This document shows positions 48,921-57,353 of a DNA stretch of 64,000 nucleotides, piece after piece. The position numbers and the translations under genes were made by a program. Origin of the DNA: Novosphingobium sp. (lineage in GTDB: Bacteria > Pseudomonadota > Alphaproteobacteria > Sphingomonadales > Sphingomonadaceae); assembly GCA_025356575.1 (NCBI GenBank), contig JANXSP010000118.1, forward strand, positions 1 to 64,000, given 5' to 3'. Position 1 is the stretch's first letter. Every line of letters begins with the position of its first letter. The notes under the pieces were generated by a model that was not told where the DNA came from, made no database searches, and saw only the letters and a program-made list of their open reading frames with translations.

Positions 48921-50516
48921 ATGACCTATTCGACCGACATCTCGCAAACGCAGGATTTGATCCAGCAGTACAACGGTACGTGGAGCGGGATCAGCGCCGA
49001 ATCGGTTGCGCGGATGCGCGCGCAGAACCGCTTTCGTACGGGCCTCGACATCGCACGCTATACCGCCAAGGTGATGCGCGCCGACATGGCGGCCTACGAC
49101 GCCAATCCTGCCAACTATACGCAATCGCTCGGCTGCTGGCATGGCTTCATCGCCCAGCAGAAGATGATTTCGATCAAAAAGCATTTCGGCTCGACCAAGC
49201 GCCGGTACCTGTATCTGTCGGGCTGGATGGTCGCCGCGCTGCGGAGCGATTTCGGTCCGCTGCCCGATCAATCGATGCATGAGAAGACCAGCGTCCCCGC
49301 GCTGATCGAAGAACTGTACACGTTCCTCAAGCAAGCCGACGCGCGTGAGCTTGGCATGCTGTTCCGCGATCTCGACGCGGCGCGCGATGCCGGCGATGCG
49401 GTGACGGCAAAGGCGCTGCAGGCCAAGATCGATAACTACGAAACCCACGTCGTCCCGGTCATCGCCGATATCGACGCGGGCTTCGGCAATGCCGAGGCAA
49501 CGTACCTGCTGGCCAAGAAAATGATCGAGGCGGGCGCCTGCGCGCTGCAGATCGAAAACCAGGTTTCAGATGAAAAGCAGTGCGGCCACCAGGACGGCAA
49601 AGTCACCGTGCCGCATGACGACTTTCTCGCCAAGGTCCGTGCCTGTCGCTATGCCTTCCTCGAGCTTGGGATCGAGGACGGGATCATCGTCACCCGCACC
49701 GATTCGCTCGGCGCCGGACTGACCAAGCAGATCGCGTTCTCCAAGGAACCCGGCGACATCGGCGACCAGTACAACGCGTTCCTCGATTGCGAGGAAATCT
49801 CGGACATTTCGCAGGCCAACGGGGATGTGATCATCAACCGCGGCGGCAAGCTGCTGCGACCCAAGCGGCTGCCGTCGAACCTGTTCCAGTTCCGTGAGGG
49901 CACCGGCGCCGACCGTTGCGTGCTCGATTGCATCAACTCGCTGCAGAACGGTGCCGACTTGCTGTGGATCGAGACCGAGAAGCCGCACATCGAGCAGATC
50001 GCCTCGATGGTCGATCGGATCCGCGAAGTCGTGCCCAATGCCAAGCTCGTCTACAACAACTCGCCTTCGTTCAACTGGACGCTCAACTTTCGCCAGCAGG
50101 TCTACGATGCCTGGGCGGAAGCTGGAGAGGATGTCTCGGCCTATGATCGGCCGAAACTGATGAGCGCCAGCTATGACGGTACCGCGCTGGGTGACGAGGC
50201 GGACGAAAGAATCCGCACGTTCCAGCGCGATGCTGCCGCCCGCGCGGGTATTTTCCACCACCTGATCACGCTGCCGACCTATCACACCGCGGCGCTGTCC
50301 ACCGATAACCTGGCGAAGGAATACTTCGGCGACGCGGGCATGCTCGGCTACGTCAAGGGCGTCCAGCGCGAGGAAATCCGCCAGGGCATCGCTTGTGTGA
50401 AGCACCAGAACATGAGCGGCAGCGACATCGGCGACGATCACAAGGAATACTTCGCCGGAGAAGCCGCGCTCAAGGCCGGCGGAAGCCATAACACGATGAA
50501 CCAATTCGCGGCGTAA
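48921..50516 (+). CDS. aceA: Isocitrate lyase
   Basis: A 531-residue isocitrate lyase of the long form found in Pseudomonas aeruginosa and many alphaproteobacteria. It splits isocitrate into glyoxylate and succinate, opening the glyoxylate shunt for growth on acetate or fatty acids. Metal and substrate residues lie in ADIDAGFGNAEATY, and the catalytic cysteine loop reads E-K-Q-C-G-H, a K-Q-C-G-H variant typical of this subtype instead of K-K-C-G-H. The gene is monocistronic, with the malate synthase gene not adjacent. It is divergent from the RamB/ScfR-like regulator, with operator-like inverted repeats between, and ends at a strong terminator. Confidence 0.96.
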   Translation: MTYSTDISQTQDLIQQYNGTWSGISAESVARMRAQNRFRTGLDIARYTAKVMRADMAAYDANPANYTQSLGCWHGFIAQQKMISIKKHFGSTKRRYLYLSGWMVAALRSDFGPLPDQSMHEKTSVPALIEELYTFLKQADARELGMLFRDLDAARDAGDAVTAKALQAKIDNYETHVVPVIADIDAGFGNAEATYLLAKKMIEAGACALQIENQVSDEKQCGHQDGKVTVPHDDFLAKVRACRYAFLELGIEDGIIVTRTDSLGAGLTKQIAFSKEPGDIGDQYNAFLDCEEISDISQANGDVIINRGGKLLRPKRLPSNLFQFREGTGADRCVLDCINSLQNGADLLWIETEKPHIEQIASMVDRIREVVPNAKLVYNNSPSFNWTLNFRQQVYDAWAEAGEDVSAYDRPKLMSASYDGTALGDEADERIRTFQRDAAARAGIFHHLITLPTYHTAALSTDNLAKEYFGDAGMLGYVKGVQREEIRQGIACVKHQNMSGSDIGDDHKEYFAGEAALKAGGSHNTMNQFAA

Positions 50517-50550
50517 ACCTGCCGCACAATCTCTCCTGGGGAGGAGAATG

Positions 50551-50595
50551 ACGGCCGTCGGAGTTCCCCTTAACTCCGGCGGTCGTTTATTTTTC
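50551..50595 (+). terminator. aceA: Strong terminator of aceA
   Basis: A 15-bp stem without mismatches except G-T pairs (50551-50565 with 50572-50586), a 6-base loop and then TTATTTTTC. It begins 34 bp after the aceA stop and is the best factor-independent terminator in the window. Confidence 0.9.
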
Positions 50596-50661
50596 AGCCC
50601 GCACACGCCGAAAGGCGCCGCGCCAACGCGGCGTTAACCCGCGGCTGGTACGTCCCCGGGC

Positions 50662-51207
50662 ATGTCGCGCCCGCCGCCAACCTTGCCAGTGACGCCCGCA
50701 ATGTTCCGCCATTTCGCCGCGGCAACGATCGGCATCACGATGTGCCTGGCGATGTTTGCAGACGGCGAAGGACGCGAGGCAATGACCACCGCGATCGCCA
50801 AGCGGCAGCAACGCAACACGACCTTGATCGCCGAGGCCGATGCGCTCGGCAAACGCCATGTGGCGGCCCATGACCTGCGTCTGCGGGCAGAAGGGCGCGG
50901 GTATTTCCAGTTCGCCCAGGAACCCGAGAGTGTGGAACCTGGGCCACCGGGCGATAGCTATTCCGGCCCTCCACGCGGCGTCCCGAAGTTGGCGCCGACA
51001 CCGGTCTCGGGCCCGAGCGGCGCTCCCGGTCTAGCAGCGATGCCCAGCGACCCGCGGCGCGCCGGCCTCCCGAATGCGCCGCCCGGACCGCGCGCTCTTC
51101 GCCAGCCCATAAAGCCGCGCGCGCCAACGGCGGGTGAACTCGGCAAGCTGATCGACGCTTCACGGAGCCGTAGCGGAGTATCCCCGGCTACCAATCCCGG
51201 CGATTGA
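50662..51207 (+). CDS. Hypothetical membrane-anchored or secreted proline-rich protein
   Basis: A 181-residue protein I do not recognise. A hydrophobic segment (about residues 14-31, MFRHFAAATIGITMCLAMFA) would act as signal or anchor; an ATG at 50701 starts exactly there. A short charged helical region follows (residues 40-75), then a long disordered tail rich in Pro, Gly, Ala and Ser. The composition and the clean start support a real gene, but there is no domain and no operon partner. It sits between the aceA terminator and tRNA-Leu. Confidence 0.5.
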   Translation: MSRPPPTLPVTPAMFRHFAAATIGITMCLAMFADGEGREAMTTAIAKRQQRNTTLIAEADALGKRHVAAHDLRLRAEGRGYFQFAQEPESVEPGPPGDSYSGPPRGVPKLAPTPVSGPSGAPGLAAMPSDPRRAGLPNAPPGPRALRQPIKPRAPTAGELGKLIDASRSRSGVSPATNPGD

Positions 51208-51241
51208 TCACGGTCACGCGGCGACTGCCGTCCATATGATG

Positions 51242-51325
51242 TGGTGCCCCTGGCCCGACTCGAACGGGCACGTCTTGCAACAATCGATTTTGAGTCGATC
51301 GCGTCTACCATTCCGCCACAGGGGC
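51242..51325 (-). tRNA. tRNA-Leu (CAA)
   Basis: An 84-nt class II tRNA with encoded CCA. The acceptor GCCCCTG pairs with CAGGGGC, the anticodon stem ATCGA/TCGAT encloses loop CTCAAAA with anticodon CAA (reads UUG), and the variable arm is long as expected for leucine. The D-arm begins TGGCGGAATGGTAGACGC. Confidence 0.95.
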
Positions 51326-51387
51326 ACGGGTGGTCAGCGCGTGCGCTTAGCGAGCGCGCAGCCTCCTCGCAAGCTTGCGCCTTGTGC

Positions 51388-52209
51388 TTACGCTTTCAGC
51401 GCGCCCGCGACGATCTTGTGGAGCCGCGAATGGAGGGTGCCGTTGCCCGCAAGCACCTCGCCGTCGCAGATCGGCAGCGATCGCCCGCGCCAGTCGGTGA
51501 CGAAGCCGCCGGCCTCACGCACCAGCAGGCAGCCCGCGGCGGTGTCCCACGGGCTGAGCCCGCTTTCCCAGAAACCTTCGTAGCGCCCTGCAGCAACCCA
51601 CGCGAGGTCGAGCGCGGCCGAACCGAAGCGGCGAATCCCCGCGACCTCTGGCCCGATGGCGTTGTAGATCGCGCTCCACTGCGCGGGATCGCCGCGACCG
51701 GCGAATGGCATGCCGGTGGCGACGAGGCTCTCGTCCAGATGGCGGCGTGCGGAGACGCGCAGGCGCCGATCCTGGAGCCACGCGCCCCGGGTCCGTTCGG
51801 CCCAGAAGCTTTCGTCGGTGACCGGCTGATAAACGATCCCGGCGATGACATCGCCCCAGCCCTTGCCGTCGGCGCGCGGTTCCTGCGCCGCGATCGAGAT
51901 TGCGAAGTGAGGAATGCCGTGGAGGAAGTTGGTGGTGCCGTCGAGCGGATCGACGATCCACCGCGGCCGATCAGGATCGCCTTCGATCACGCCGCCCTCT
52001 TCGAGGACGAAGCCCCAATCGGGCCGCGCGGCCTTGAGTTCTTCCCACAAGGTGCGCTCGGAAGCCTGGTCGGCCTTCGAGACGAAGTCCGCCGGACCCT
52101 TGCGGCTGACTTGGAGATGCTCGACCTCGCCGAAATCGCGGCGCAGGCGCTGCCCGGCCTTGCGCGCGGCACGCTCCATCACGCGAACCAGGCCCGAAAC
52201 TACAGTCAT
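51388..52209 (-). CDS. suhB: Inositol monophosphatase family protein
   Basis: A 273-residue Mg-dependent phosphatase of the IMPase/SuhB family. It has the metal-binding Glu in L-E-E-G-G (near residue 72), the signature W-I-V-D-P-L-D-G-T-T-N-F-L-H-G near residue 84 and the C-terminal W-D-T-A-A-G-C-L-L-V-R-E-A-G-G. It dephosphorylates inositol phosphate or related sugars; SuhB homologues also act with the transcription elongation machinery. It begins 7 bp after efp, forming an efp-suhB unit seen in related bacteria. A different IMPase-family substrate such as PAP or histidinol phosphate is possible. Confidence 0.88.
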   Translation of the reverse strand: MTVVSGLVRVMERAARKAGQRLRRDFGEVEHLQVSRKGPADFVSKADQASERTLWEELKAARPDWGFVLEEGGVIEGDPDRPRWIVDPLDGTTNFLHGIPHFAISIAAQEPRADGKGWGDVIAGIVYQPVTDESFWAERTRGAWLQDRRLRVSARRHLDESLVATGMPFAGRGDPAQWSAIYNAIGPEVAGIRRFGSAALDLAWVAAGRYEGFWESGLSPWDTAAGCLLVREAGGFVTDWRGRSLPICDGEVLAGNGTLHSRLHKIVAGALKA

Positions 52210-52216
52210 CGCGTAA

Positions 52217-52780
52217 TCAGCTCACTTTGCCGACGTAGCTGCGCTCGTAGACGTCGACGACGATGCGCGTACCGCTTTCGATGTGCGGCGGAACCATCAC
52301 GCGCACCCCGTTGTCGAGCAGCGCGGGTTTGAACGATGACGAGGCGGTCTGCCCCTTCACCACCGCGTCGGCCTCGACGATCGTGGCTTCGACCTGATCG
52401 GGAAGGGCGACGCTGATCGGGCGCTCGTCGTACAATTCGAGCGTGACCTGCATGCCGTCCTGGAGGAACGCGGCGGCATCGCCAAGAAGATCGGAGGGCA
52501 GGTTGATCTGCTCGTAGTTTTCCTGGTCCATGAAAACCAGCGCGTCGCCATCGGCATACAGGAACTGAAAGTCCTTGGTGTCGAGGCGGACGCGTTCGAC
52601 GGTGTCCTGGCTGCGAAAGCGGACGTTCGTCTTGCGTCCGTCGATCAGGTTTTTCATCTCGACTTGCATGAACGCGCCGCCCTTGCCCGGCTGGGTGTGC
52701 TGGGTCTTGGCGACTTTCCAGATACCCTTTTCATATTCGATGATGTTGCCCGGACGGATGTCCACGCCGCTAATCTTCAT
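52217..52780 (-). CDS. efp: Translation elongation factor P
   Basis: A 187-residue three-domain factor that rescues ribosomes stalled at polyproline stretches. Domain I has the conserved loop P-G-K33-G-G-A, K33 being the equivalent of the lysine or arginine modified in other species. The C-terminal OB domains end with [13 protein letters not shown], the efp signature. The start at 52780 gives the normal N-terminus [11 protein letters not shown]; upstream in-frame codons add unconserved residues. The modification enzymes (epmA/B or earP) are not adjacent, and K33 suggests the lysine-type system or none. Confidence 0.96.
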   Translation of the reverse strand: MKISGVDIRPGNIIEYEKGIWKVAKTQHTQPGKGGAFMQVEMKNLIDGRKTNVRFRSQDTVERVRLDTKDFQFLYADGDALVFMDQENYEQINLPSDLLGDAAAFLQDGMQVTLELYDERPISVALPDQVEATIVEADAVVKGQTASSSFKPALLDNGVRVMVPPHIESGTRIVVDVYERSYVGKVS

Positions 52781-52930
52781 ATGCGATGCCCTTGCGCTGG
52801 CGAATGCCAATAATGTCGACCGGAATGCCGGGAAGGCGCGCCCTTAGCGTGGGTGCGGCATTGCGGCAACCCGCGCGGCGGTTCCTCCGGCCGGCGCCAC
52901 TGGCCGCGCGGCGCGGTTCATGCTATCGCG

Positions 52931-53302
52931 ATGGCCATGAGATATCGCCAAGCCCTTGTTATCGCTGTGCTCGCCGCTTCGGCTGCGCCCGTCCTTGCCG
53001 CTCCGGGTGGACCGATCGGGATGCTGCGCCCGGGAAGCTATGTGTGCGAGTTGCCCGGCGATGCGGCGGGGGCCGCGGGGATCGCGGTCGACAGCGAAGC
53101 CTTCGCAATCATCGACGCCAAGAGCTACGGCGTGGGCCCGGCGCATGGCTCGTACCTCCTGCTCGGCGACCAGGTGACGATGACCAGCGGCCCCAAGCGC
53201 GGACAGACCTTTCATCGGCTGAGCGGCGGGTTTCTGCGCCGGACCGAGGGCGGGATCGACACGGCCCTACGCTGCGTTCGCCGCGTGACCAACAACAGCT
53301 GA
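52931..53302 (+). CDS. Hypothetical small secreted protein
   Basis: A 123-residue protein with a signal peptide (ALVIAVLAASAAPVLA, cleavage before AP). The mature part is small and contains G-S-Y-V-C-E and a C-terminal cysteine (A-L-R-C-V-R-R), so one disulfide is possible. I do not recognise the family. It is divergent from efp. Two ATGs six bases apart (52931, 52937) could both serve as start. No function can be inferred. Confidence 0.65.
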   Translation: MAMRYRQALVIAVLAASAAPVLAAPGGPIGMLRPGSYVCELPGDAAGAAGIAVDSEAFAIIDAKSYGVGPAHGSYLLLGDQVTMTSGPKRGQTFHRLSGGFLRRTEGGIDTALRCVRRVTNNS

Positions 53303-53331
53303 TTTGTGGATGAAACCGTACCCGGCGCGCC

Positions 53332-54042
53332 TCAGCGGCCGCCGAGCAGCGGATAGGGGTTGATCGGGGTTCCCTTCCACCAGCCCTCCCCCGGCGCGAT
53401 ATCGTTGATCGCGAAGTGGAGATGCGGCGCGGCGGGATTGGCATCCCCCGAATAGCCCACCGCCCCGATCACCTGCCCGGCGTTGATCCGCTGATTTTCC
53501 GCCAGCCCCGGCGCGTAAGCCGAGAGGTGGGCGTAATAATACATCCGCTTCTGATCGAACGACCGGATGTAAATGGTGTTGCCGCCCATCCGCGAAAGGA
53601 ACAACTTGGCGACGATCCCGGGGGCGGCGGCGAACACCGGAGTGCCCGTCGGCGCCATGATGTCGATTGCGTTGTGGATCCGCCCTGCGCTGCGGGCATC
53701 GTCATAGGTATCGACAAGTTGGTTCACCCCAACCCCGCGCACCGGGATGATCAAACGATCGGAGCCCGGGGCATAACTTGCCGGGACGAGCGCCGCAGTC
53801 GGCATTGCGGCGAGCGGGGGCGATGACGATGTCGGCATCTCCGCGACTGGAGACGGGATGGCAGAGGCAGGGATGGCAGAGTGTGCATCCGCCCCTGCCA
53901 CCGGGCCAACCATGCCGCCCTCAGGCACAGTCAACGACCCGCGGTTCAGCAGCACCCCGCCGATCACCATCCACACCAAGGAGGTCACCACCGCGGTGGT
54001 GGTGACCGTCTTGAGGGTTTGGGCGAACGACACTGTGCTCAT
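53332..54042 (-). CDS. M23-family (LytM-type) peptidoglycan peptidase
   Basis: A 236-residue protein with one N-terminal membrane helix (about residues 12-32) and a Pro/Ala-rich linker. A LytM domain follows, with zinc ligands in R-I-H-N-A-I-D-I-M (H-x3-D) and H-L-H-F near the C-terminus, so it is probably catalytically competent. It would cleave peptide cross-links in the periplasm, or activate amidases if inactive. It overlaps the L,D-transpeptidase gene by 4 bp (ATGA), which suggests that cross-link cutting and forming are co-ordinated. Preceding context shows no other division gene. Confidence 0.88.
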   Translation of the reverse strand: MSTVSFAQTLKTVTTTAVVTSLVWMVIGGVLLNRGSLTVPEGGMVGPVAGADAHSAIPASAIPSPVAEMPTSSSPPLAAMPTAALVPASYAPGSDRLIIPVRGVGVNQLVDTYDDARSAGRIHNAIDIMAPTGTPVFAAAPGIVAKLFLSRMGGNTIYIRSFDQKRMYYYAHLSAYAPGLAENQRINAGQVIGAVGYSGDANPAAPHLHFAINDIAPGEGWWKGTPINPYPLLGGR

Positions 54043-55370
54043 GCCTCGAACGTAACCGCAGTCTTGGTCGAGACCATCTGCGCCAGCCGCGCGACATCCC
54101 AGTTGGTCAGGCGCACGCAGCCATGGCTTTCGGCCCGGCCGATCGTCTCGGGATTGGGCGTACCGTGGATCCCGTAATGCTCCTTGCTGAGGTCGATCCA
54201 CACGACCCCGACCGGACCGTTCGGCCCCGGCGGCAAATGCGCCTTCTTGGCGTCGGCCTTGGCATCCCAGAACAGCGCCGGATTATAGTTGAACGGCGGG
54301 TTCTTGCCCACGCCGAGGATCTTCCAGTCACCCAGCGGCAGCGGATCGTGGACCGAACCCATGGTCGCGGTGAACATCGCCACCAGCTTGCCCGCGCCGT
54401 CGTAGGCCTTGAGCGTGCCCTTGGATTTGCTCACCACGATCTTGCTGGCGCTCGGCTGCGTCGTCCCGACCCCGAGCATCGCCAGCGTGGCCCGCCAGCT
54501 GGCATCGCCGGCCGCGGCGTTGTCGATAACATCGCCGCCGACATTTGGGACGCGGATTTGCTGGCCGCCGTGAAAGAACGAGACCGGCCCTGGCACCATT
54601 GCAACGGCCCCTGCCGAGCCGCTCGGGCTTGGGCTCGCGCTCGCTCCGGAGCTGGCACTTGTGTTGGCGCCGGCGCTCGCGCTGGCCGCCGCGCTCGGCG
54701 AGGCGGCGGCAGCACCGCTGGCGCCCGGCGCGGCGCTGGCCGACGCGTCCATTTTCATCCCCGCGGGCATCCCGCCTGGATTGAGTTCCTTCAGCGTGGC
54801 GATCGTGGTGTGGAACCGCTCAGCCAGTTTCTCGTCGAGCGATTCGTATCCGAGCGTCGTTAGCTTGGCCTTTTCCTGCGGATCGGCGGGCAGTTTGTAG
54901 AACGGTCCGGCGGCAAATTCGGCGGGGATCGTCACCACGCGGGTCGCCGGGATATTGGCATACTGGGCCAGCCCCGCCTTGGTCGCGGTATCGAGTTCGC
55001 CGGTGGTCGGAAGCTGGCTGGCTTCCTGGAAGCCCATGATCGCGTTCTTGGTCGAAAGCCCGGTCTTGCCGTCGACCACTCCGGGGGTGAACCCGAGCCG
55101 GTCGAGCGCGACTTGTGCCTGCATCAGCGGGCGCGGCATGTCGTCGGCCGCTGCGGGATCGAGCGGCGCCCCGCCCGCGGGATCGTGCGAAAGCAGTCCA
55201 GCATCCGCAGTGTTCGCCTGCGGTCCGACAGCGACCGTGTCGGTGGTCTTGCCGGTGGTCTGCTTGTCGGTCGCTGGCGCGAAATTGCACGCAGCCAGCG
55301 CCAGCGGCAGTGCCAGCCCGGCAATGCATGAGGCGCTGCGCAAGCGGCGCGAGGTGAGGATCTGGCCCAT
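54039..55370 (-). CDS. L,D-transpeptidase (YkuD) lipoprotein with peptidoglycan-binding domain
   Basis: A 443-residue lipoprotein. The signal ends A-L-A-A-C28. A PG_binding_1 domain (about residues 82-130, VALDRLGFTPGVVDGKTGLS) comes next, then a LysM-like short part, and a very low-complexity linker of Ala, Ser, Gly and Pro (about residues 208-260). The YkuD domain ends with H-G-T-P-N-P-E-T and S-H-G-C-V-R-L-T-N, where the cysteine is catalytic. It forms 3-3 cross-links or attaches proteins to peptidoglycan. It overlaps the M23 peptidase gene by 4 bp. The start at 55370 has GGGAGA upstream. Confidence 0.92.
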   Translation of the reverse strand: MGQILTSRRLRSASCIAGLALPLALAACNFAPATDKQTTGKTTDTVAVGPQANTADAGLLSHDPAGGAPLDPAAADDMPRPLMQAQVALDRLGFTPGVVDGKTGLSTKNAIMGFQEASQLPTTGELDTATKAGLAQYANIPATRVVTIPAEFAAGPFYKLPADPQEKAKLTTLGYESLDEKLAERFHTTIATLKELNPGGMPAGMKMDASASAAPGASGAAAASPSAAASASAGANTSASSGASASPSPSGSAGAVAMVPGPVSFFHGGQQIRVPNVGGDVIDNAAAGDASWRATLAMLGVGTTQPSASKIVVSKSKGTLKAYDGAGKLVAMFTATMGSVHDPLPLGDWKILGVGKNPPFNYNPALFWDAKADAKKAHLPPGPNGPVGVVWIDLSKEHYGIHGTPNPETIGRAESHGCVRLTNWDVARLAQMVSTKTAVTFEA

Positions 55371-55450
55371 GATATCTCCCGGGGTTTGGCGATGGCAGTT
55401 TCGCCCTTTGCAACCCCAACGCGCGGCTTTGGGATTATATCCTGGGACGC

Positions 55451-56086
55451 TCAACCTTTGCTCAGCGCCGCGGTAAACGCGCGCACCGCGGCAGCCTCGT
55501 CGCCGTTCCAAACCGCGCCCGACACCGCGATGAAGTCTGCGCCCGCAGCTGCCAAGTCGGCGCAAGTCTCGGGCGTGATCCCGCCGATGGCGACGCATGG
55601 CAGTTCGAAGAACGCTTGCCACCATTCAAGCAACTCAGGCTCTGCGCGGTGTTCGGTAATCTTGGTTTGCGTCTCGAAAAAGGCGCCGAATGCGACGTAA
55701 TCCGCGCCGTCTTCGCCTGCCTGCATGGCCAGATGGCGACTGGCATGGCAGCTTACTCCGATCTGGACCTCACGCCCCAGATACGACCGCGCCTCGGCCA
55801 CCGCGCCGTCGCCTTGCCCAAGGTGCACTCCGTCGGCGCCGAGCCGCTTGGCCAGCGAGATCGAATCGTTGACGATGAAGGCGACGTCTTGCGCCGCGCA
55901 GATTTCGCGCAGCGGCTCGGCCAGGATCGCCGCGGCGTGATCGTCGAGACCCTTGACCCGGAACTGGAACGCAGCGACCGGCCCCGCCGCGAGCGCGCGT
56001 TCGAGCCGCGCGGGGAACGCGCCCCCGGTCTCGAGCGGAGAGATCAGGTAGAGCTGGCAAGGCACGGCGCGGCGGTTGTGGAGCAT
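55451..56086 (-). CDS. thiE: Thiamine-phosphate synthase
   Basis: A 211-residue TIM-barrel enzyme joining the thiazole and pyrimidine moieties of thiamine. It begins with C-Q-L-Y-L-I-S-P-L and has the FQFRVKG motif, FIVNDSISLAKRLGADGVHLGQGD and the C-terminal A-I-G-G-I-T-P-E-T. The residues that bind the pyrophosphate and magnesium are in these motifs. Length is normal. It lies near the tkt-gap-pgk-aldolase cluster, where transketolase uses the cofactor, but three genes separate it. No thiamine riboswitch was seen upstream. Confidence 0.93.
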   Translation of the reverse strand: MLHNRRAVPCQLYLISPLETGGAFPARLERALAAGPVAAFQFRVKGLDDHAAAILAEPLREICAAQDVAFIVNDSISLAKRLGADGVHLGQGDGAVAEARSYLGREVQIGVSCHASRHLAMQAGEDGADYVAFGAFFETQTKITEHRAEPELLEWWQAFFELPCVAIGGITPETCADLAAAGADFIAVSGAVWNGDEAAAVRAFTAALSKG

Positions 56087-56112
56087 CGCGCCGCCTTAGG
56101 TGAGTGCCGCAG

Positions 56113-56841
56113 TTACCTCAACCGCGGCAGCAACATTCCCACGCGCGCCTTGTATCCGGTGTAGCGCTCGCCGAACACCGCGACCAGGTCGCGCTCTTCG
56201 TGTCCGATCGCGATCAGGACATACACCGTCATGCCCGCGGCAAACAGCGCGTGGCCGACAGTCATCACCGGGGTTACCCAGAACGCCATGAGGAAGCCGA
56301 GGTAGAGCGGATGGCGCACGACGCGGTAGAACAGCGGGGTTCCGAACGGCTTTTCGGGCACATCCTTGCCGCGCCAATTGGCATAGACCTGGGTCAGCCC
56401 GAATAGCTGGAAATGGCTGATCAGGAACGTCGATATCAGGACTACCGCCCAGCCAAGCGCGCACACGGCCCATAACCCATCGGCGATCAGCGGATTGGCG
56501 ATGGACCACAGCACCTGCGGCAAGGGCTGCCACGCGGCGAACAGGACGATCAGCGCAACGCTGGCGGCCACCACATAAACCGTCCGCTCGAACGCCGGGG
56601 GAACGATCTGGGTCCAGCGCGCCTTGAACGCGGGCCGGGCCATGACCGAATGCTGGAGCCCGAACAACGCAATCAGCGCCAGATCGATCACGGCCGCCCC
56701 GGCCGCGCCCATGGCCGATGGGTTATAGTCGATCGTCCGCGGCAAATACGGCAGGTCGACGACGAACCCGATCAGATACAGGAACGTGGCGAAGAACAGG
56801 AAATAAGCCGCGACACCGGCCACAAGTAATACACTGCGCAT
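56113..56841 (-). CDS. MddA/NnrU-type integral membrane methyltransferase
   Basis: A 242-residue protein with about five or six helices. The segment G-L-Q-H-S-V-M-A-R-P-A-F-K, then P-x-A-F-E-R-T-V-Y-V, and the C-terminal methyltransferase motif F-Y-R-V-V-R-H-P-L-Y-L-G-F with H-E-E-R-D-L, match methanethiol S-methyltransferase (MddA) and its NnrU/isoprenylcysteine-methyltransferase relatives. MddA makes dimethyl sulfide from methanethiol using SAM. Without a search the assignment to MddA rather than to NnrU cannot be certain. The start has GGGGAGG upstream. thiE follows after a short gap. Confidence 0.8.
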   Translation of the reverse strand: MRSVLLVAGVAAYFLFFATFLYLIGFVVDLPYLPRTIDYNPSAMGAAGAAVIDLALIALFGLQHSVMARPAFKARWTQIVPPAFERTVYVVAASVALIVLFAAWQPLPQVLWSIANPLIADGLWAVCALGWAVVLISTFLISHFQLFGLTQVYANWRGKDVPEKPFGTPLFYRVVRHPLYLGFLMAFWVTPVMTVGHALFAAGMTVYVLIAIGHEERDLVAVFGERYTGYKARVGMLLPRLR

Positions 56842-56959
56842 GACGCCCTCCCCAGGAATTGTCGGCGCGACCCGAATTACGCGGCATGTGTATCACACGC
56901 TTTGCGATCGGCCTAAAAAGGTTTGGGTGAAGTTCATCGCGGCGCGCTAAGCGTTACCG

Positions 56960-57346
56960 ATGCTCAGGAAAATTGCCCCGCTCGCCGCTCTGCTTTCGCT
57001 CACGCTCGGCGGTTGCATAACCTACCATTCGCGCAGCGACGGGATCGTCCGCACGCGGATGGGCGAGACCGCGTCGTTCAACGGCGGGGCGCAGGTCACC
57101 CCGCTGGCGCTGGTCGAAGACAGCCGCTGCCCGGCCAACGCGCGCTGCGTCTGGGCGGGGCGCGTGCGGATTACGGCCACGCTTGGCGACACGACGAGCA
57201 AACTCACCCGCGAGCTTACCCAGGGCGAGCCGGCGACTTTCTCTGGCCGCACCCTGACGCTGGTCGAAGTGCTGCCGATCAAGACCACGCAGCAACCGCT
57301 TTACCCCGACGATTACCGCTTCGGCTTCACGCTCACCGCGAAGTAG
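56960..57346 (+). CDS. Putative lipoprotein of unknown function
   Basis: A 128-residue protein with a lipoprotein signal ending L-T-L-G-G-C19. The mature domain has two further cysteines (S-R-C-P-A-N-A-R-C-V-W-A-G), a motif seen in a widespread family of small secreted proteins of unknown function, followed by beta-rich sequence to the end. It is divergent from the MddA-like gene and convergent with the aldolase gene, so is transcribed alone. No specific function can be given. Confidence 0.72.
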   Translation: MLRKIAPLAALLSLTLGGCITYHSRSDGIVRTRMGETASFNGGAQVTPLALVEDSRCPANARCVWAGRVRITATLGDTTSKLTRELTQGEPATFSGRTLTLVEVLPIKTTQQPLYPDDYRFGFTLTAK

Positions 57347-57353
57347 CGCAGGA

